NCBI GenBank assembly: GCA_934474025.1
Contig: CAKSMF010000008.1
Span: forward strand, 1-59,977
DNA length: 59,977 nt
Direction: 5' to 3'
Source of the DNA: an uncultured Ruminococcus sp.
Lineage (GTDB): Bacteria; Bacillota; Clostridia; Oscillospirales; Ruminococcaceae
Positions 24,869-33,297 of the stretch are shown here, one piece after another. Each line of letters opens with the position of its first letter. Position 1 is the stretch's first letter. Below the pieces are notes generated by a model. That model worked only from the letters and a program-made list of their open reading frames with translations, did no database searches and was not told the origin of the DNA. A program made the position numbers and the translations under genes.

Positions 24869-25171
24869 TTGCACAGAAAAAAAACAGCCCTCAGAATAAT
24901 ATTCATGTATCTTCTGCTGACCGCTGGCGTATATATGTTTTTAAAATCTTGCAGTAATTCATATAACAGAATGTCTGAAAAAAAAATAGCTCCTGCAAGC
25001 ATTGTCATCAGCGAAAATAAAGCATCTGTAAGCATACTTGAAAACAAAATGGATTTCAGTACAGAAATATTTTCGCCTGACAGCAAGGTTTATTTTACAG
25101 CATATATTATTTCTCCTGATGATATAAGGTCAATGGCTTATTGCATTTCGCTGATTCATGGTAATCTGTGA
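24869..25171 (+). CDS. Small anchored protein downstream of spoIIP
   Basis: A 100-residue protein starting with TTG two bases after spoIIP, with AAGAGG upstream. One membrane segment (about residues 8-27) ends in a Cys, so a lipoprotein-like anchor is possible. The tight spacing suggests a shared sporulation transcript. Its end overlaps the converging gene at 25130 by 42 bases. No family recognised. Confidence 0.55.
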   Translation: MHRKKTALRIIFMYLLLTAGVYMFLKSCSNSYNRMSEKKIAPASIVISENKASVSILENKMDFSTEIFSPDSKVYFTAYIISPDDIRSMAYCISLIHGNL

Positions 25172-25702
25172 CTGCATATTATAGAATGTATTCAGTTCTC
25201 CGGAATATATCAGCACAGCGTCCGGAAAATTACGAAAATCGTCCGGAGTATATAAACAAAATGGTTTTTCAAGTTGTATTCCTATTTTATCCATTGTATA
25301 AGCTACAAACTGTGAACATACAAAACTATGTTCACGTTTCCATTCTACATTAAGATAAACAGCAAGCAATCCGAGCAGGTTATAAGAATATATACGTCTG
25401 TTACGTGAAAAATGCTGTATAACCTGATTATACATTTGTTTTTGCTCCGGAGTAACTGCTATACGATAAATTTCACACGGTATAAATTCAAACTGTCCGA
25501 GAGTTCCCTCACCTACTATTTCACGGTTGAATGTTGCGGGTAACGGAAAGGGTGTATATGTACGGCAAAAACTATACATTTCTGAAAGCCTTATATCTCC
25601 CGAAAGTGAAACATGGTTATAAGGTTTACGGGTAAAGAAACGAAAAAATCTGGCAGGAGCAGTACCAGTTTGTGCTACAATCAAATATATATAATCATTC
25701 AT
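25130..25702 (-). CDS. Papain-like (permuted NlpC/P60-type) protein
   Basis: About 190 residues from the ATG at 25702, which follows AGGAGG; the longer frame upstream lacks a ribosome site. The order YNHVSLSGD..LSEMYSF.R (about residues 28-50) and HSFVCSQFVAYTMDKIGI (about residues 134-151) is that of permuted papain-like enzymes of the C92/YiiX type, with His first and Cys later. No signal peptide is visible. Substrate unknown. Confidence 0.6.
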   Translation of the reverse strand: MNDYIYLIVAQTGTAPARFFRFFTRKPYNHVSLSGDIRLSEMYSFCRTYTPFPLPATFNREIVGEGTLGQFEFIPCEIYRIAVTPEQKQMYNQVIQHFSRNRRIYSYNLLGLLAVYLNVEWKREHSFVCSQFVAYTMDKIGIQLEKPFCLYTPDDFRNFPDAVLIYSGELNTFYNMQSQITMNQRNAISH

Positions 25703-25746
25703 AATATTCCTCCTGAAAATTTCTCTTATAATTATAACATAAAGAC

Positions 25747-25775
25747 TTGCATTTTGCAATAGTTTATGTTATAAT
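25747..25775 (+). promoter_or_regulatory. Promoter of tRNA-Arg gene
   Basis: TTGCAT (25747-25752) and TATAAT (25770-25775), 17 bases apart. Confidence 0.65.
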
Positions 25776-25793
25776 TATAAAAGATTTTTTTAA

Positions 25794-25868
25794 GCGTCTG
25801 TAGCTCAGGGGATAGAGCAGTGGCCTCCGACGCCATGTGCGCAGGTTCGATTCCTGTCAGGCGTACCA
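25794..25868 (+). tRNA. tRNA-Arg (anticodon CCG)
   Basis: Cloverleaf with acceptor GCGTCTG/CAGGCGT, D arm GCTC...GAGC, anticodon loop CTCCGAC (CCG), T loop TTCGATT and encoded CCA at 25866-25868. Confidence 0.96.
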
Positions 25869-25879
25869 ATCCAAAAAAC

Positions 25880-25917
25880 CGCTGTATCTGAAATAACTTG
25901 ATTTACAGCGTTTTTTA
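25880..25917 (+). terminator. Terminator of tRNA-Arg
   Basis: CGCTGTA and TACAGCG arms followed by a T-run. The arms resemble those of the tmRNA terminator at 4435. Confidence 0.75.
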
Positions 25918-25934
25918 TAAATTATTGATATAAA

Positions 25935-25975
25935 AAAACTCCTATGGCTTTTTTTGTATGCCACAGGAGAATTTT
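25935..25975 (-). terminator. Terminator after membrane protein gene
   Basis: CTCCTATGGC and GCCACAGGAG arms (one mismatch), with T-runs on both sides; lies just beyond the stop of the gene at 25991. Confidence 0.7.
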
Positions 25976-25990
25976 TTATTTTTGACTGAA

Positions 25991-26605
25991 TTATGCTGAT
26001 ATTACATATTTAAAAATCAGACCTGCTTTATTTTTATAAGAAAGTTCAACAAGTTTTTCTCCGTCATCTGTTGTTGATGGTGTATCAGAATTATCAGGGG
26101 TGTTCGGATTTGACGGAAGAGCATTTATACCTTTACTTTGCTGATACGCTTTAATGAAAGTTCCAAAAAATTCATCAAAATTCTCACATTGAACTGCTTG
26201 CCAGTATTTGTCATATTTTGAACTGCGGTATTTTTCAAATTGTTCAGGAATTTCACCAGTTGCATTGTATTCGGAAATAATCTGAGTATCATTTTTTACA
26301 AAGTATTCCATATCGGGATATATTTTAATAAATATTGACGTGAAAAAAGAAAATATCATCAGAGATATTAAAGAAATAACTATTCCAAGTATAGCAAAAA
26401 CTTTTCCGCCACGTTTTTTGACAAGTGAAACTATCCCCATAATAATTGAAATAGGTGCTGATATAAAACTCAGCATAAAACCGCAGAAAATGAAGTTTAC
26501 CAGACTTATTACAAACGAAGCAATAGCAAGTCCGGTTTTAAGTTCTTCAGGCTTTTTTTCAAAACTATACATTTGATTGTCATCATAATAAAAATCTTCG
26601 TTCAT
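25991..26605 (-). CDS. DUF4190-like membrane protein
   Basis: A 204-residue protein. After a 20-residue acidic, aromatic start come two or three membrane segments (LKTGLAIASFVISLVNFIFCGF, ISAPISIIMGIVSLVKK, KVFAILGIVISLISLMIF), the DUF4190 pattern. The outer part ends in a Pro/Thr/Asp-rich linker and a short C-terminal strand region. The start ATG has GGAG. It follows metA by 10 bases on the same strand and may share its transcript. Function unknown. Confidence 0.65.
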   Translation of the reverse strand: MNEDFYYDDNQMYSFEKKPEELKTGLAIASFVISLVNFIFCGFMLSFISAPISIIMGIVSLVKKRGGKVFAILGIVISLISLMIFSFFTSIFIKIYPDMEYFVKNDTQIISEYNATGEIPEQFEKYRSSKYDKYWQAVQCENFDEFFGTFIKAYQQSKGINALPSNPNTPDNSDTPSTTDDGEKLVELSYKNKAGLIFKYVISA

Positions 26606-26615
26606 TGTATGCTCC

Positions 26616-27563
26616 TTAAAGAGAAGTTTCCCAGTTCCAATTGCGAACTGCTAATTCATCAAGATTAAACGGGGTTTTCTGATAAACACAATAGTTAAGC
26701 CAATTTGAAAACATTAAGTTTGCAACACATCTCCACGAAAAAACAGGAGTATTTTGTGGGTTATCATCTGGAAAATAATTATAAGGTATCTGAATATCAA
26801 TACCCTTTGCCAAATCCCTGAAGTATTCATTTGCGATAGTATCACGGTCATATTCAGAGTGTCCGGTAATAAAAAACTGTCTGCCATTCTTGTTGGCAAT
26901 CATATGTACACCAGCAAGTTCAGAAGAAGTTAAAATTTTAAGCTGTGGAATTTTTTCGATATCTTCACGGCGTACTTCTGTGTTCCTTGAATGAGGAGCA
27001 AGAAATATATCATCGAAACCGCTTAATATACGACAGTTTTCGACTTCAACATGATGCGGAAAAATTCCGAACATTTTTTTATCAAGTATATATTTTGGCA
27101 CTCCGAAATGATAATACAATCCTGCCTGAGCTGCCCAACATATATATAATGACGAATAAACATGAGTTTTAGACCATTCCATAATCTGAGTTATTTCATT
27201 CCAATAGTCTACCTGCTCATATTCCAGAAGTTCAACAGGTGCTCCTGTAACTATCATACCATCGTACCGATTATCTTTAATTTCGTCAAATTTTTTGTAA
27301 AATGCTTCAAGATGATGTTTTGATGTATTTTTTGAAATATGTGATGCCATTTGAATCAAATCAATATCAACCTGTATAGGCGTATTACTAAGCAATCGCA
27401 TAAGCTGACTTTCTGTTTCAATTTTTTTTGGCATTATATTTACAATTATAACTTTTAAAGGGCGTATATCTTGATGTTCAGCCCTTTCCTTTGACATAAC
27501 GAATATATTTTCTTCTCTAAGCGTTCTGAATGCCGGAAGTTCTGATGAAATACGAATAGGCAT
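26616..27563 (-). CDS. metA: Homoserine O-acetyltransferase, MetA family
   Basis: A 315-residue enzyme of methionine synthesis that acylates homoserine. Catalytic Cys142 (in YICWAAQAG), His235 and Glu237 (in TGHSEYDRD) are present. Residue 111 is Glu (GAPVE), which in this family goes with acetyl-CoA use; succinyl-CoA enzymes have Gly there. The annotation as succinyltransferase by name would therefore be misleading. It follows rluB in the operon; no S-box lies in the 27-base gap. Confidence 0.92.
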   Translation of the reverse strand: MPIRISSELPAFRTLREENIFVMSKERAEHQDIRPLKVIIVNIMPKKIETESQLMRLLSNTPIQVDIDLIQMASHISKNTSKHHLEAFYKKFDEIKDNRYDGMIVTGAPVELLEYEQVDYWNEITQIMEWSKTHVYSSLYICWAAQAGLYYHFGVPKYILDKKMFGIFPHHVEVENCRILSGFDDIFLAPHSRNTEVRREDIEKIPQLKILTSSELAGVHMIANKNGRQFFITGHSEYDRDTIANEYFRDLAKGIDIQIPYNYFPDDNPQNTPVFSWRCVANLMFSNWLNYCVYQKTPFNLDELAVRNWNWETSL

Positions 27564-27590
27564 TACAAAATCGCTCCTTTCCTAATATTT

Positions 27591-28322
27591 TTAATTTTCC
27601 TTTCCGATAGCATTACGTAAAGCACGCAGTTCATCAGCGGTAAGTTCACGCCAAGTTCCCGGTTTAAGCATACCGAGTTTAAGAGGACCTATACTTATAC
27701 GACGCAAACGGGCAACTTCAAGACCGACTGCCTCACACATTTTTCTGATTTGGCGGTTTCTTCCCTCTTTAATTGTAATAAGTAAAACTACTCTTCCCTG
27801 TTCTTTTTCCTTTACAACAATGCTTGCCGGTAAAGTTTTCTTTCCGTCAATCTCAATACCCTCTGAAAGTCTTACAAGCTGTTCATCTGAAATATCTGGG
27901 CGGACTGTTACACGATAAGTTTTAGAAATATGACGGCTTGGGTGCATTATACTGTTAGCAAATTCACCGTCATTTGTGAATAATAAAAGTCCCTCTGAAT
28001 TTCTGTCAAGACGTCCGATAGGATAAACACGTTCTTCAATATCAGTCATCAAATCCATAACGCAACGTCTGTCAAGCTCGTCCGAAACAGTTGTAACATA
28101 ACCTCTTGGTTTATTGAGCATAATATATACAAAATTTTTCTTTTTAGGCATATAAAGACGTTCTCCGTCAATAGTTATTATATCCTTGAAACCGCATTTA
28201 TCGCCTAATTTAACTGGTCTGCCGTTTATTTTTACTCTGCCTTGTGAAATCATTGCCTCTGCCTTGCGTCGTGAACAGTAACCACTATCCGCAATCATTT
28301 TTTGAATCCTTATTTTTTCCAC
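27591..28322 (-). CDS. rluB: rRNA pseudouridine synthase RluB-like
   Basis: A 243-residue protein that starts with GTG (GGAGAA upstream). An S4 RNA-binding domain (residues 3-60; IADSGYCSRRKAEAMISQGRVKING) is followed by the RsuA/RluB catalytic domain with GRLDRNSEGLLLFTNDGE, whose Asp is the nucleophile, and KEGRNRQIRKMCEA. It modifies a uridine in 23S rRNA by family analogy. It is conserved next to scpAB/dacF-type genes in Firmicutes. Confidence 0.93.
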   Translation of the reverse strand: MEKIRIQKMIADSGYCSRRKAEAMISQGRVKINGRPVKLGDKCGFKDIITIDGERLYMPKKKNFVYIMLNKPRGYVTTVSDELDRRCVMDLMTDIEERVYPIGRLDRNSEGLLLFTNDGEFANSIMHPSRHISKTYRVTVRPDISDEQLVRLSEGIEIDGKKTLPASIVVKEKEQGRVVLLITIKEGRNRQIRKMCEAVGLEVARLRRISIGPLKLGMLKPGTWRELTADELRALRNAIGKEN

Positions 28323-28351
28323 TCTTAAATTCTCCTTTTTAAATAACTTTC

Positions 28352-29506
28352 TCAGGAGAATACACTCCCGAGTTTTTCTGATATTTTTCTGAAAATGCTT
28401 TTCTTTTCAGAAGTTTTTTTAATAATTTTTATAGGTTCGTCATTTTCTGCATACAAAGGTATACGGCGGACTTCCCTGTTATTGTATGTTATACTTAGTT
28501 GTGCCACTTCATCGCCGGATTTTACCGGAGCATATACAAATGGTGCTGAAATCACCTGATACTCAAAGTCATTGCTGTCAGCAGAAAGAGCTGTTATTTC
28601 TATAGGTGTGTCACCTGCTGTAAGTGATAATCTGTCTTTTTCTGCTCCCGCAAGACAAACAGAAAGATTTTCAGGAATATCAAGCTGAATATTTTTAGCG
28701 GTTTCAAAGCCATAATCATACATAGCCATATGGTCATTCCAGTCATTGCGGTCATTGAGGGTTACACAAATAAGGTTAATACCATCACGTTCACAAGCAG
28801 AAACAAGACAACGTCCTGCCTCATCTGTAAAACCTGTTTTTACACCATAAACACCATCATACATATTTAAAAGCTTGTTTGTATTTTTCAGCCAGCGAGT
28901 ATACGGAGGATTTCCAAATTCAACTTTCATACTTGATGATGAGCATATCTCACGGAAAATGTCATTTTTAAGAGCTTCCCTTGCAAGTATAGCCATATCA
29001 TAAGCCGATGAGCCATGACCTTCCCCTTCAAGTCCGGACGGTGTAACAAACCATGTTTTTGAAAGCCCCAGTTCTTTGGCTTTGTCATTCATCATAACAG
29101 CAAAGTTTTCGATACTTCCGGCAAGCTTGACCGCTGTTGCATTGGCAGAATCGTTTCCGGACGGCAAAAGCATTCCGCAACAAAGAGCATATTTTGTAAC
29201 AATATCACCTTTTTGAAGTCCCATTGACGAACCCTCAACCATTATGGCATCGCTGTCAACTTCAAATTCTTCATAGAGATTACCGCTTTCAAGACATAAC
29301 ATTGTTGTCATAATCTTGGTAGTGCTTGCCATAGGAAGTTTTTCATCACAATTGACCGAATAAATTATCTCTCCTGTATCAGCTGAAATCAGAACACAGG
29401 CTTTTGCGGAAGTTTCCGGCTTATCAATTGCCTTAACGTCCATAGTAGCACTACTTAAAGTAATAACTGCCACAATTATTGAAATTACCATTTTTTTCAT
29501 CTGCAT
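28352..29506 (-). CDS. dacF: D-Ala-D-Ala carboxypeptidase (DacF-like)
   Basis: A 384-residue penicillin-binding protein with signal peptide (about residues 5-26), active-site S61-T-T-K64 (in MASTTKIMT), S116-G-N118 and K221-T-G, all intact. A C-terminal PBP5_C domain and an amphipathic tail (FRKISEKLGSVF) anchor it to the membrane. It trims peptidoglycan stem peptides. Position with gerW and rluB suggests DacF/DacB, which act on spore peptidoglycan. Confidence 0.92.
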   Translation of the reverse strand: MQMKKMVISIIVAVITLSSATMDVKAIDKPETSAKACVLISADTGEIIYSVNCDEKLPMASTTKIMTTMLCLESGNLYEEFEVDSDAIMVEGSSMGLQKGDIVTKYALCCGMLLPSGNDSANATAVKLAGSIENFAVMMNDKAKELGLSKTWFVTPSGLEGEGHGSSAYDMAILAREALKNDIFREICSSSSMKVEFGNPPYTRWLKNTNKLLNMYDGVYGVKTGFTDEAGRCLVSACERDGINLICVTLNDRNDWNDHMAMYDYGFETAKNIQLDIPENLSVCLAGAEKDRLSLTAGDTPIEITALSADSNDFEYQVISAPFVYAPVKSGDEVAQLSITYNNREVRRIPLYAENDEPIKIIKKTSEKKSIFRKISEKLGSVFS

Positions 29507-29578
29507 ACCTCCGGAACAAGTCCATTATAATATACTCATATGATATGCAGATTTTGTATGCAATATTCAGAAAATTAT

Positions 29579-29992
29579 TCAGTCATTGAGAACAACTTCC
29601 GCTTCAGAATTTTTCTTCTTTTTCTTGTTCATGATATCTGAAATTTTGTTTACTACACTCGGAATAGCATTTATAGCCTGACTTGCTAAGTCGTCACCCG
29701 AATTAACAGATACCATTCTTGCAGTACAGTCAGAAGATATAACCAAAAATCCCTCCGGCTTAATTGAAACTCCTGCACCTGCTCCACCGCCGAAAAGATT
29801 TTTTTCATATTTTGACGGCAAATCCGAACCTCCGGAGGCAAAGCCATATGATACTTTTGAAATGGGAATAATAGTAGTTCCATCATCAAGCTTAATGGGT
29901 TCGCCGATAATGGAATTAATATCTGCCATTTCCTTGACTTTTTCCATTGAAATTCCAAGAAGTTCACTTACTGGTGTTTTACCATTTTCCAT
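29579..29992 (-). CDS. gerW: GerW family sporulation protein (YtfJ)
   Basis: About 137 residues from ATG 29992 with GTGAGGT upstream; GTG at 30007 lies within that site and is less likely. The start TPVSELLGISMEKVKEMADINSIIGEPI, the glycine-rich GFASGGSD and FGGGAGAGVSIKPEGFLVI match GerW/YtfJ. In Bacillus it is made in the forespore and is needed for good germination. It follows a DUF2953 gene, the same pairing as ytfI-ytfJ. Confidence 0.93.
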   Translation of the reverse strand: MENGKTPVSELLGISMEKVKEMADINSIIGEPIKLDDGTTIIPISKVSYGFASGGSDLPSKYEKNLFGGGAGAGVSIKPEGFLVISSDCTARMVSVNSGDDLASQAINAIPSVVNKISDIMNKKKKKNSEAEVVLND

Positions 29993-30003
29993 AGATAATA
30001 ACC

Positions 30004-30822
30004 TCACTTTTTGTGTTTAAGTTTTTTAGGAATAAATATTTTAAAAATATATGTTATCAGGAACCATATTCCTGCGATTACCAGATTATAAAAACGAAAA
30101 CTTACTTTACAAGATGCGTCCCACTGTGATTTATCAAGCGAAAAACCACATTGTATATCAACTGTTTTATAGCTTACTGTAAAGACTTCACTAATCCATG
30201 CAAGACCATTATAAACAACATTACATACATGACCATAATTCATAGCACATATATAAGCGTTTTCATTTGCAATTATAAAATCTATATAGACATTTTTTAA
30301 GCGAAATCCTTTTAAAGTTCTTAATAATGGTCGTCCACCCATTTCCAATAAATTAATGAATGATTCTATTTTATCAAAAATGCTTTTTGTATTGTCGGAT
30401 TTTTGTTCATTTGATTTTTCTGATTTATTTTCTTTAATTTTGCGAATCTTTTCAGAACGTTCATTCATTTCGTCTGTTTCTTCTGGAATATCCTCATCTG
30501 TATCAGAATAATCTTCAGGTATTTCAAAAGCCGTATCATCATATTCCGGAAAATCCTCTATATCTTCAAAATCAATATCATCTTCATTATTTGAAATTTC
30601 AGTTGATTTTTTCTTTTTTTTTCTTTTTAAAAAGCCTTTTCCGTCCGAATCAATAAGCTTTATAAATGAAAAATTAGCTTTATATTTGAACTCACCACCT
30701 ATAAAGCTCACATCTGCCGTTACCGGAACCCATAATGCTACAAAAAGCAACAATACAACTAATCCTAAAACAGCAAGAAGTATATATAATAAAATTTTCA
30801 ATATTATCAAACCAGCCGTCAC
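30004..30822 (-). CDS. DUF2953 membrane protein (YtfI-like)
   Basis: A 272-residue protein with an N-terminal membrane segment (about residues 4-30), a highly charged middle (Glu/Asp/Lys-rich, about 65-150) and a C-terminal DUF2953 region (FRLKNVYIDFIIANENAYICAMNYG...VQCGFSLD). YtfI-like proteins precede gerW in many spore formers; function unknown. It overlaps scpB by four bases. Confidence 0.8.
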   Translation of the reverse strand: MTAGLIILKILLYILLAVLGLVVLLLFVALWVPVTADVSFIGGEFKYKANFSFIKLIDSDGKGFLKRKKKKKSTEISNNEDDIDFEDIEDFPEYDDTAFEIPEDYSDTDEDIPEETDEMNERSEKIRKIKENKSEKSNEQKSDNTKSIFDKIESFINLLEMGGRPLLRTLKGFRLKNVYIDFIIANENAYICAMNYGHVCNVVYNGLAWISEVFTVSYKTVDIQCGFSLDKSQWDASCKVSFRFYNLVIAGIWFLITYIFKIFIPKKLKHKK

Positions 30823-31355
30823 TCCTGATAATTTTCGTTTATTGTTGTCTGACCGATAGGGGGTAAATCTGAAATTGAACTAAGTCCGAAAGTTCGTAAA
30901 AATACAGTGGTTGTCCTGTAAACAACAGGTCTTCCGATAACATCAAGGCGACCTGCTTCTTCAACAAGACCTTTTTCAACAAGATTGTTTATAACTGATG
31001 AACTATCTATTCCCCTCACCTTTTCAACAAAGCTTTTTGAAACAGGTTGATTATATGCAATTATGGTTAAAGCTTCCATAGACGCATTTGAAAGAGGTGT
31101 ATTCCGCTTGGTTTCAAGAGCCTTTCGGATAGCCGGAGCAAATTCCTCACGTGTGCATATCTGATAACTGTTTTCAAGCCTTTTTATACATAAAGCACTC
31201 CCGCTATCGGTGTAACGTTCATTAAGAACTTTTATCATTGATGACAATGTGCTGATATCAACACCGCTTGCCTCAGAAAGACGATATATTTCAACAGGGT
31301 CTCCGCTTGCAAAAAGTATTGCTTCTATTATGCCGAGTTTTTCTTTGATTTCCAA
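30819..31355 (-). CDS. scpB: Segregation and condensation protein B
   Basis: A 178-residue winged-helix protein with TTG start. LGIIEAILFASGDPV and ALTIIAYNQPVSKSFVEKVRGIDSSSVINNLVEKGLVEEAGRLDVIGRPVVYRTT, written here only in part as motifs, is the ScpB signature. With ScpA and Smc it forms the bacterial condensin. It overlaps scpA by 28 bases. Confidence 0.95.
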   Translation of the reverse strand: MEIKEKLGIIEAILFASGDPVEIYRLSEASGVDISTLSSMIKVLNERYTDSGSALCIKRLENSYQICTREEFAPAIRKALETKRNTPLSNASMEALTIIAYNQPVSKSFVEKVRGIDSSSVINNLVEKGLVEEAGRLDVIGRPVVYRTTTVFLRTFGLSSISDLPPIGQTTINENYQE

Positions 31356-32071
31356 ACCTTGCCACCGTCCTTTTCTTTCATAAAAATTCTTGTATTGTCA
31401 TCACTTATAATAATTCTTCCGGAACGTGTCAGTTCAAGAACTGCAAGAAACGTTGCCACACGTTCAGACCTGTCATTAACTCCGTTATAAAGCTTATCCA
31501 TACAGACTTCACCCGTTGAATAGAGTTCACGCAAAACGTGTACAACCTTACTCATAACTGAAACTATACGTCTTTTCACAACAGAATTTATTTTATTTTC
31601 TATCTGATTTTCTTTAAATTCCGGTTTAATTTTTCTGCCGGAAAGATTTCTGTAAGTTTCTGCAAGGATTTCCGGAGGGTGAACAAGTTTATAAGTCATA
31701 TCTGCTTTTATGGGCATAGGATTTCTTACAAATATATCGCCTGTATATTTTTCAGCAAGTCTGGCAGAAGCAACTTTGCAGAGAGAATATTCTATTAAAG
31801 AACCTTCAAGTTCCTTTTTCATTTTTTCGGCGATTTCCGGCTGTGGAAGCAATGACGCTGTTTTTATATATATCAGCCGTGATGCCATTTCAAGAAATTC
31901 TCCTGCAAGTTCAAGATTATTTTCGTGACACTCTTCCATAAATGCCATATACTGTTTAAGGAGTTCCGAAATTTCAACATTGAAAATATCAAGCTTGTGT
32001 TTATTTATAAGGGAAAGAAGAACGTCAAGAGGTCCTTCAAACCCTTCAAGCCGGAATGATATTTTATCCAT
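31328..32071 (-). CDS. scpA: Segregation and condensation protein A
   Basis: A 247-residue kleisin. LEGFEGPLDVLLSLINKHKLDIFNVEI at the start and a C-terminal winged helix with VATFLAVLELTRSGRI are family marks. The ATG is one base after the stop of the M50 gene, so translation is coupled. It bridges the Smc heads with ScpB. Confidence 0.96.
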   Translation of the reverse strand: MDKISFRLEGFEGPLDVLLSLINKHKLDIFNVEISELLKQYMAFMEECHENNLELAGEFLEMASRLIYIKTASLLPQPEIAEKMKKELEGSLIEYSLCKVASARLAEKYTGDIFVRNPMPIKADMTYKLVHPPEILAETYRNLSGRKIKPEFKENQIENKINSVVKRRIVSVMSKVVHVLRELYSTGEVCMDKLYNGVNDRSERVATFLAVLELTRSGRIIISDDNTRIFMKEKDGGKVWKSKKNSA

Positions 32072-32761
32072 TTAAGACAAACCCCACTTGTGCATAGGTA
32101 TCTTTATAACAAGGTGAAGCATTTTATTACTTACAAATTCACGTGCTATACTAAGAAGATTGAACTGCGACGGAATATAATTCAAAACAAGAATAAACAA
32201 AAGAAATCCTAATTGTAACTGTTGCTGATGTTCATAAAACCATCTGTCCACTTTTGAACCAAGGAAAAATCTTAGTACATTGAATCCGTCAAGAGGAGGT
32301 ATGGGAATAAGATTGAACATAGCAAGACCAACGTTTACACTGAAAAGGAATTGCAACAACATCAATACACTTGACATAGCAGTGATGTCACTGGACATAT
32401 AAGCAGTAATTCCTGATTTTGTACACAACAGACACGCCCATACAAATATTGACAGAAATGCAACAATAAGATTTGAAACAGGACCAGCAAGTGCTGTGAG
32501 TGCATATCCGCCTCGTGGGTGTTTCATGCGGTTAGGATTTACCTGTACAGGCTTTGCCCAGCCAAATCCAGTAAAAACTATCAATATTGACCCCATAAGG
32601 TCGAGATGTGCAAAAGGATTAAGACTTATTCTTCCCTGACGTTCAGCGGTATCATCGCCGAGCCATTTTGCAACAAGTGCGTGCGATGCTTCATGGACAG
32701 GCATTACAAGCAACAATGTTACCAGTCTTGAAAATATACGCAATATTGTATAAGTATTCAT
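32072..32761 (-). CDS. Site-2 protease family metalloprotease (M50)
   Basis: A 229-residue membrane protein with the zinc motif HEASH (about residues 23-27, in VMPVHEASHALVAKWLGD) and the second motif NLIPIPPLDGFNVL with the Asp ligand. About six membrane segments. Such proteases cut membrane proteins within the bilayer. Its place before scpAB is common in Clostridia and matches the YwhC/Rip group. The substrate is unknown. Confidence 0.9.
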   Translation of the reverse strand: MNTYTILRIFSRLVTLLLVMPVHEASHALVAKWLGDDTAERQGRISLNPFAHLDLMGSILIVFTGFGWAKPVQVNPNRMKHPRGGYALTALAGPVSNLIVAFLSIFVWACLLCTKSGITAYMSSDITAMSSVLMLLQFLFSVNVGLAMFNLIPIPPLDGFNVLRFFLGSKVDRWFYEHQQQLQLGFLLFILVLNYIPSQFNLLSIAREFVSNKMLHLVIKIPMHKWGLS

Positions 32762-32914
32762 AGTTTTCCTTTCTTAATTTAAAATTTCAGCATTTCCTTA
32801 TATTTTTAAGAAAGCTGATTATTATTTATTATACTACATTATGATTATTTTTTCAAGTAATCTAAGCAAATTTAATGAAATAAAAAATTTTTTTCATTTT
32901 TTTTCAAAAAACCC

Positions 32915-32943
32915 TTGATTTTTTTTAAAAGATGTGTTACAAT
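32915..32943 (+). promoter_or_regulatory. Sigma-A promoter of rpmB
   Basis: TTGATT (32915-32920) and TACAAT (32938-32943), 17 bases apart. Confidence 0.7.
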
Positions 32944-32986
32944 AATCATGTTGACTTTTCGTAATAGATAAGGAGGTGCAATCCTA

Positions 32987-33172
32987 ATGGCAAAATGTGA
33001 CATCTGCGGTAAAGGTGTAACCTTTGGTATCAAGGTTTCTCACTCACACCGTCGTACAAACAGAACATGGAAGCCTAATGTAAAGCGTGTTAAGGCTATC
33101 GTCAAGGGAACTCCTTGTCATATATACGCTTGCTCAAGATGCTTACGTTCTGGTAAGGTAGAAAGAGCTTAA
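32987..33172 (+). CDS. rpmB: Ribosomal protein L28
   Basis: A 61-residue protein with the zinc-ribbon Cys pairs CDIC and CSRC (C+ form) and the core SHSHRRTNRTWKPN. Behind AAGGAGG. The Cys form needs zinc; some bacteria keep a second, zinc-free copy, which is not seen here. Confidence 0.97.
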   Translation: MAKCDICGKGVTFGIKVSHSHRRTNRTWKPNVKRVKAIVKGTPCHIYACSRCLRSGKVERA

Positions 33173-33191
33173 TCTCTACATTTAAAAAATT

Positions 33192-33224
33192 CAGGGTATT
33201 CCTCAGGGAGTACCCTGTTTTTTT
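33192..33224 (+). terminator. Terminator of rpmB
   Basis: Arms 33192-33198 and 33211-33217 (CAGGGTA / TACCCTG) with a T-run. Confidence 0.85.
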
Positions 33225-33238
33225 AACGATATTGTAAC

Positions 33239-33267
33239 TTGACTGATATGTATTAAAATGATATAAT
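33239..33267 (+). promoter_or_regulatory. Sigma-A promoter of zinc-ribbon gene
   Basis: TTGACT (33239-33244) and TATAAT (33262-33267), 17 bases apart. Confidence 0.7.
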
Positions 33268-33297
33268 TATTATAACAACTATGTGAGGTGAATTTCT

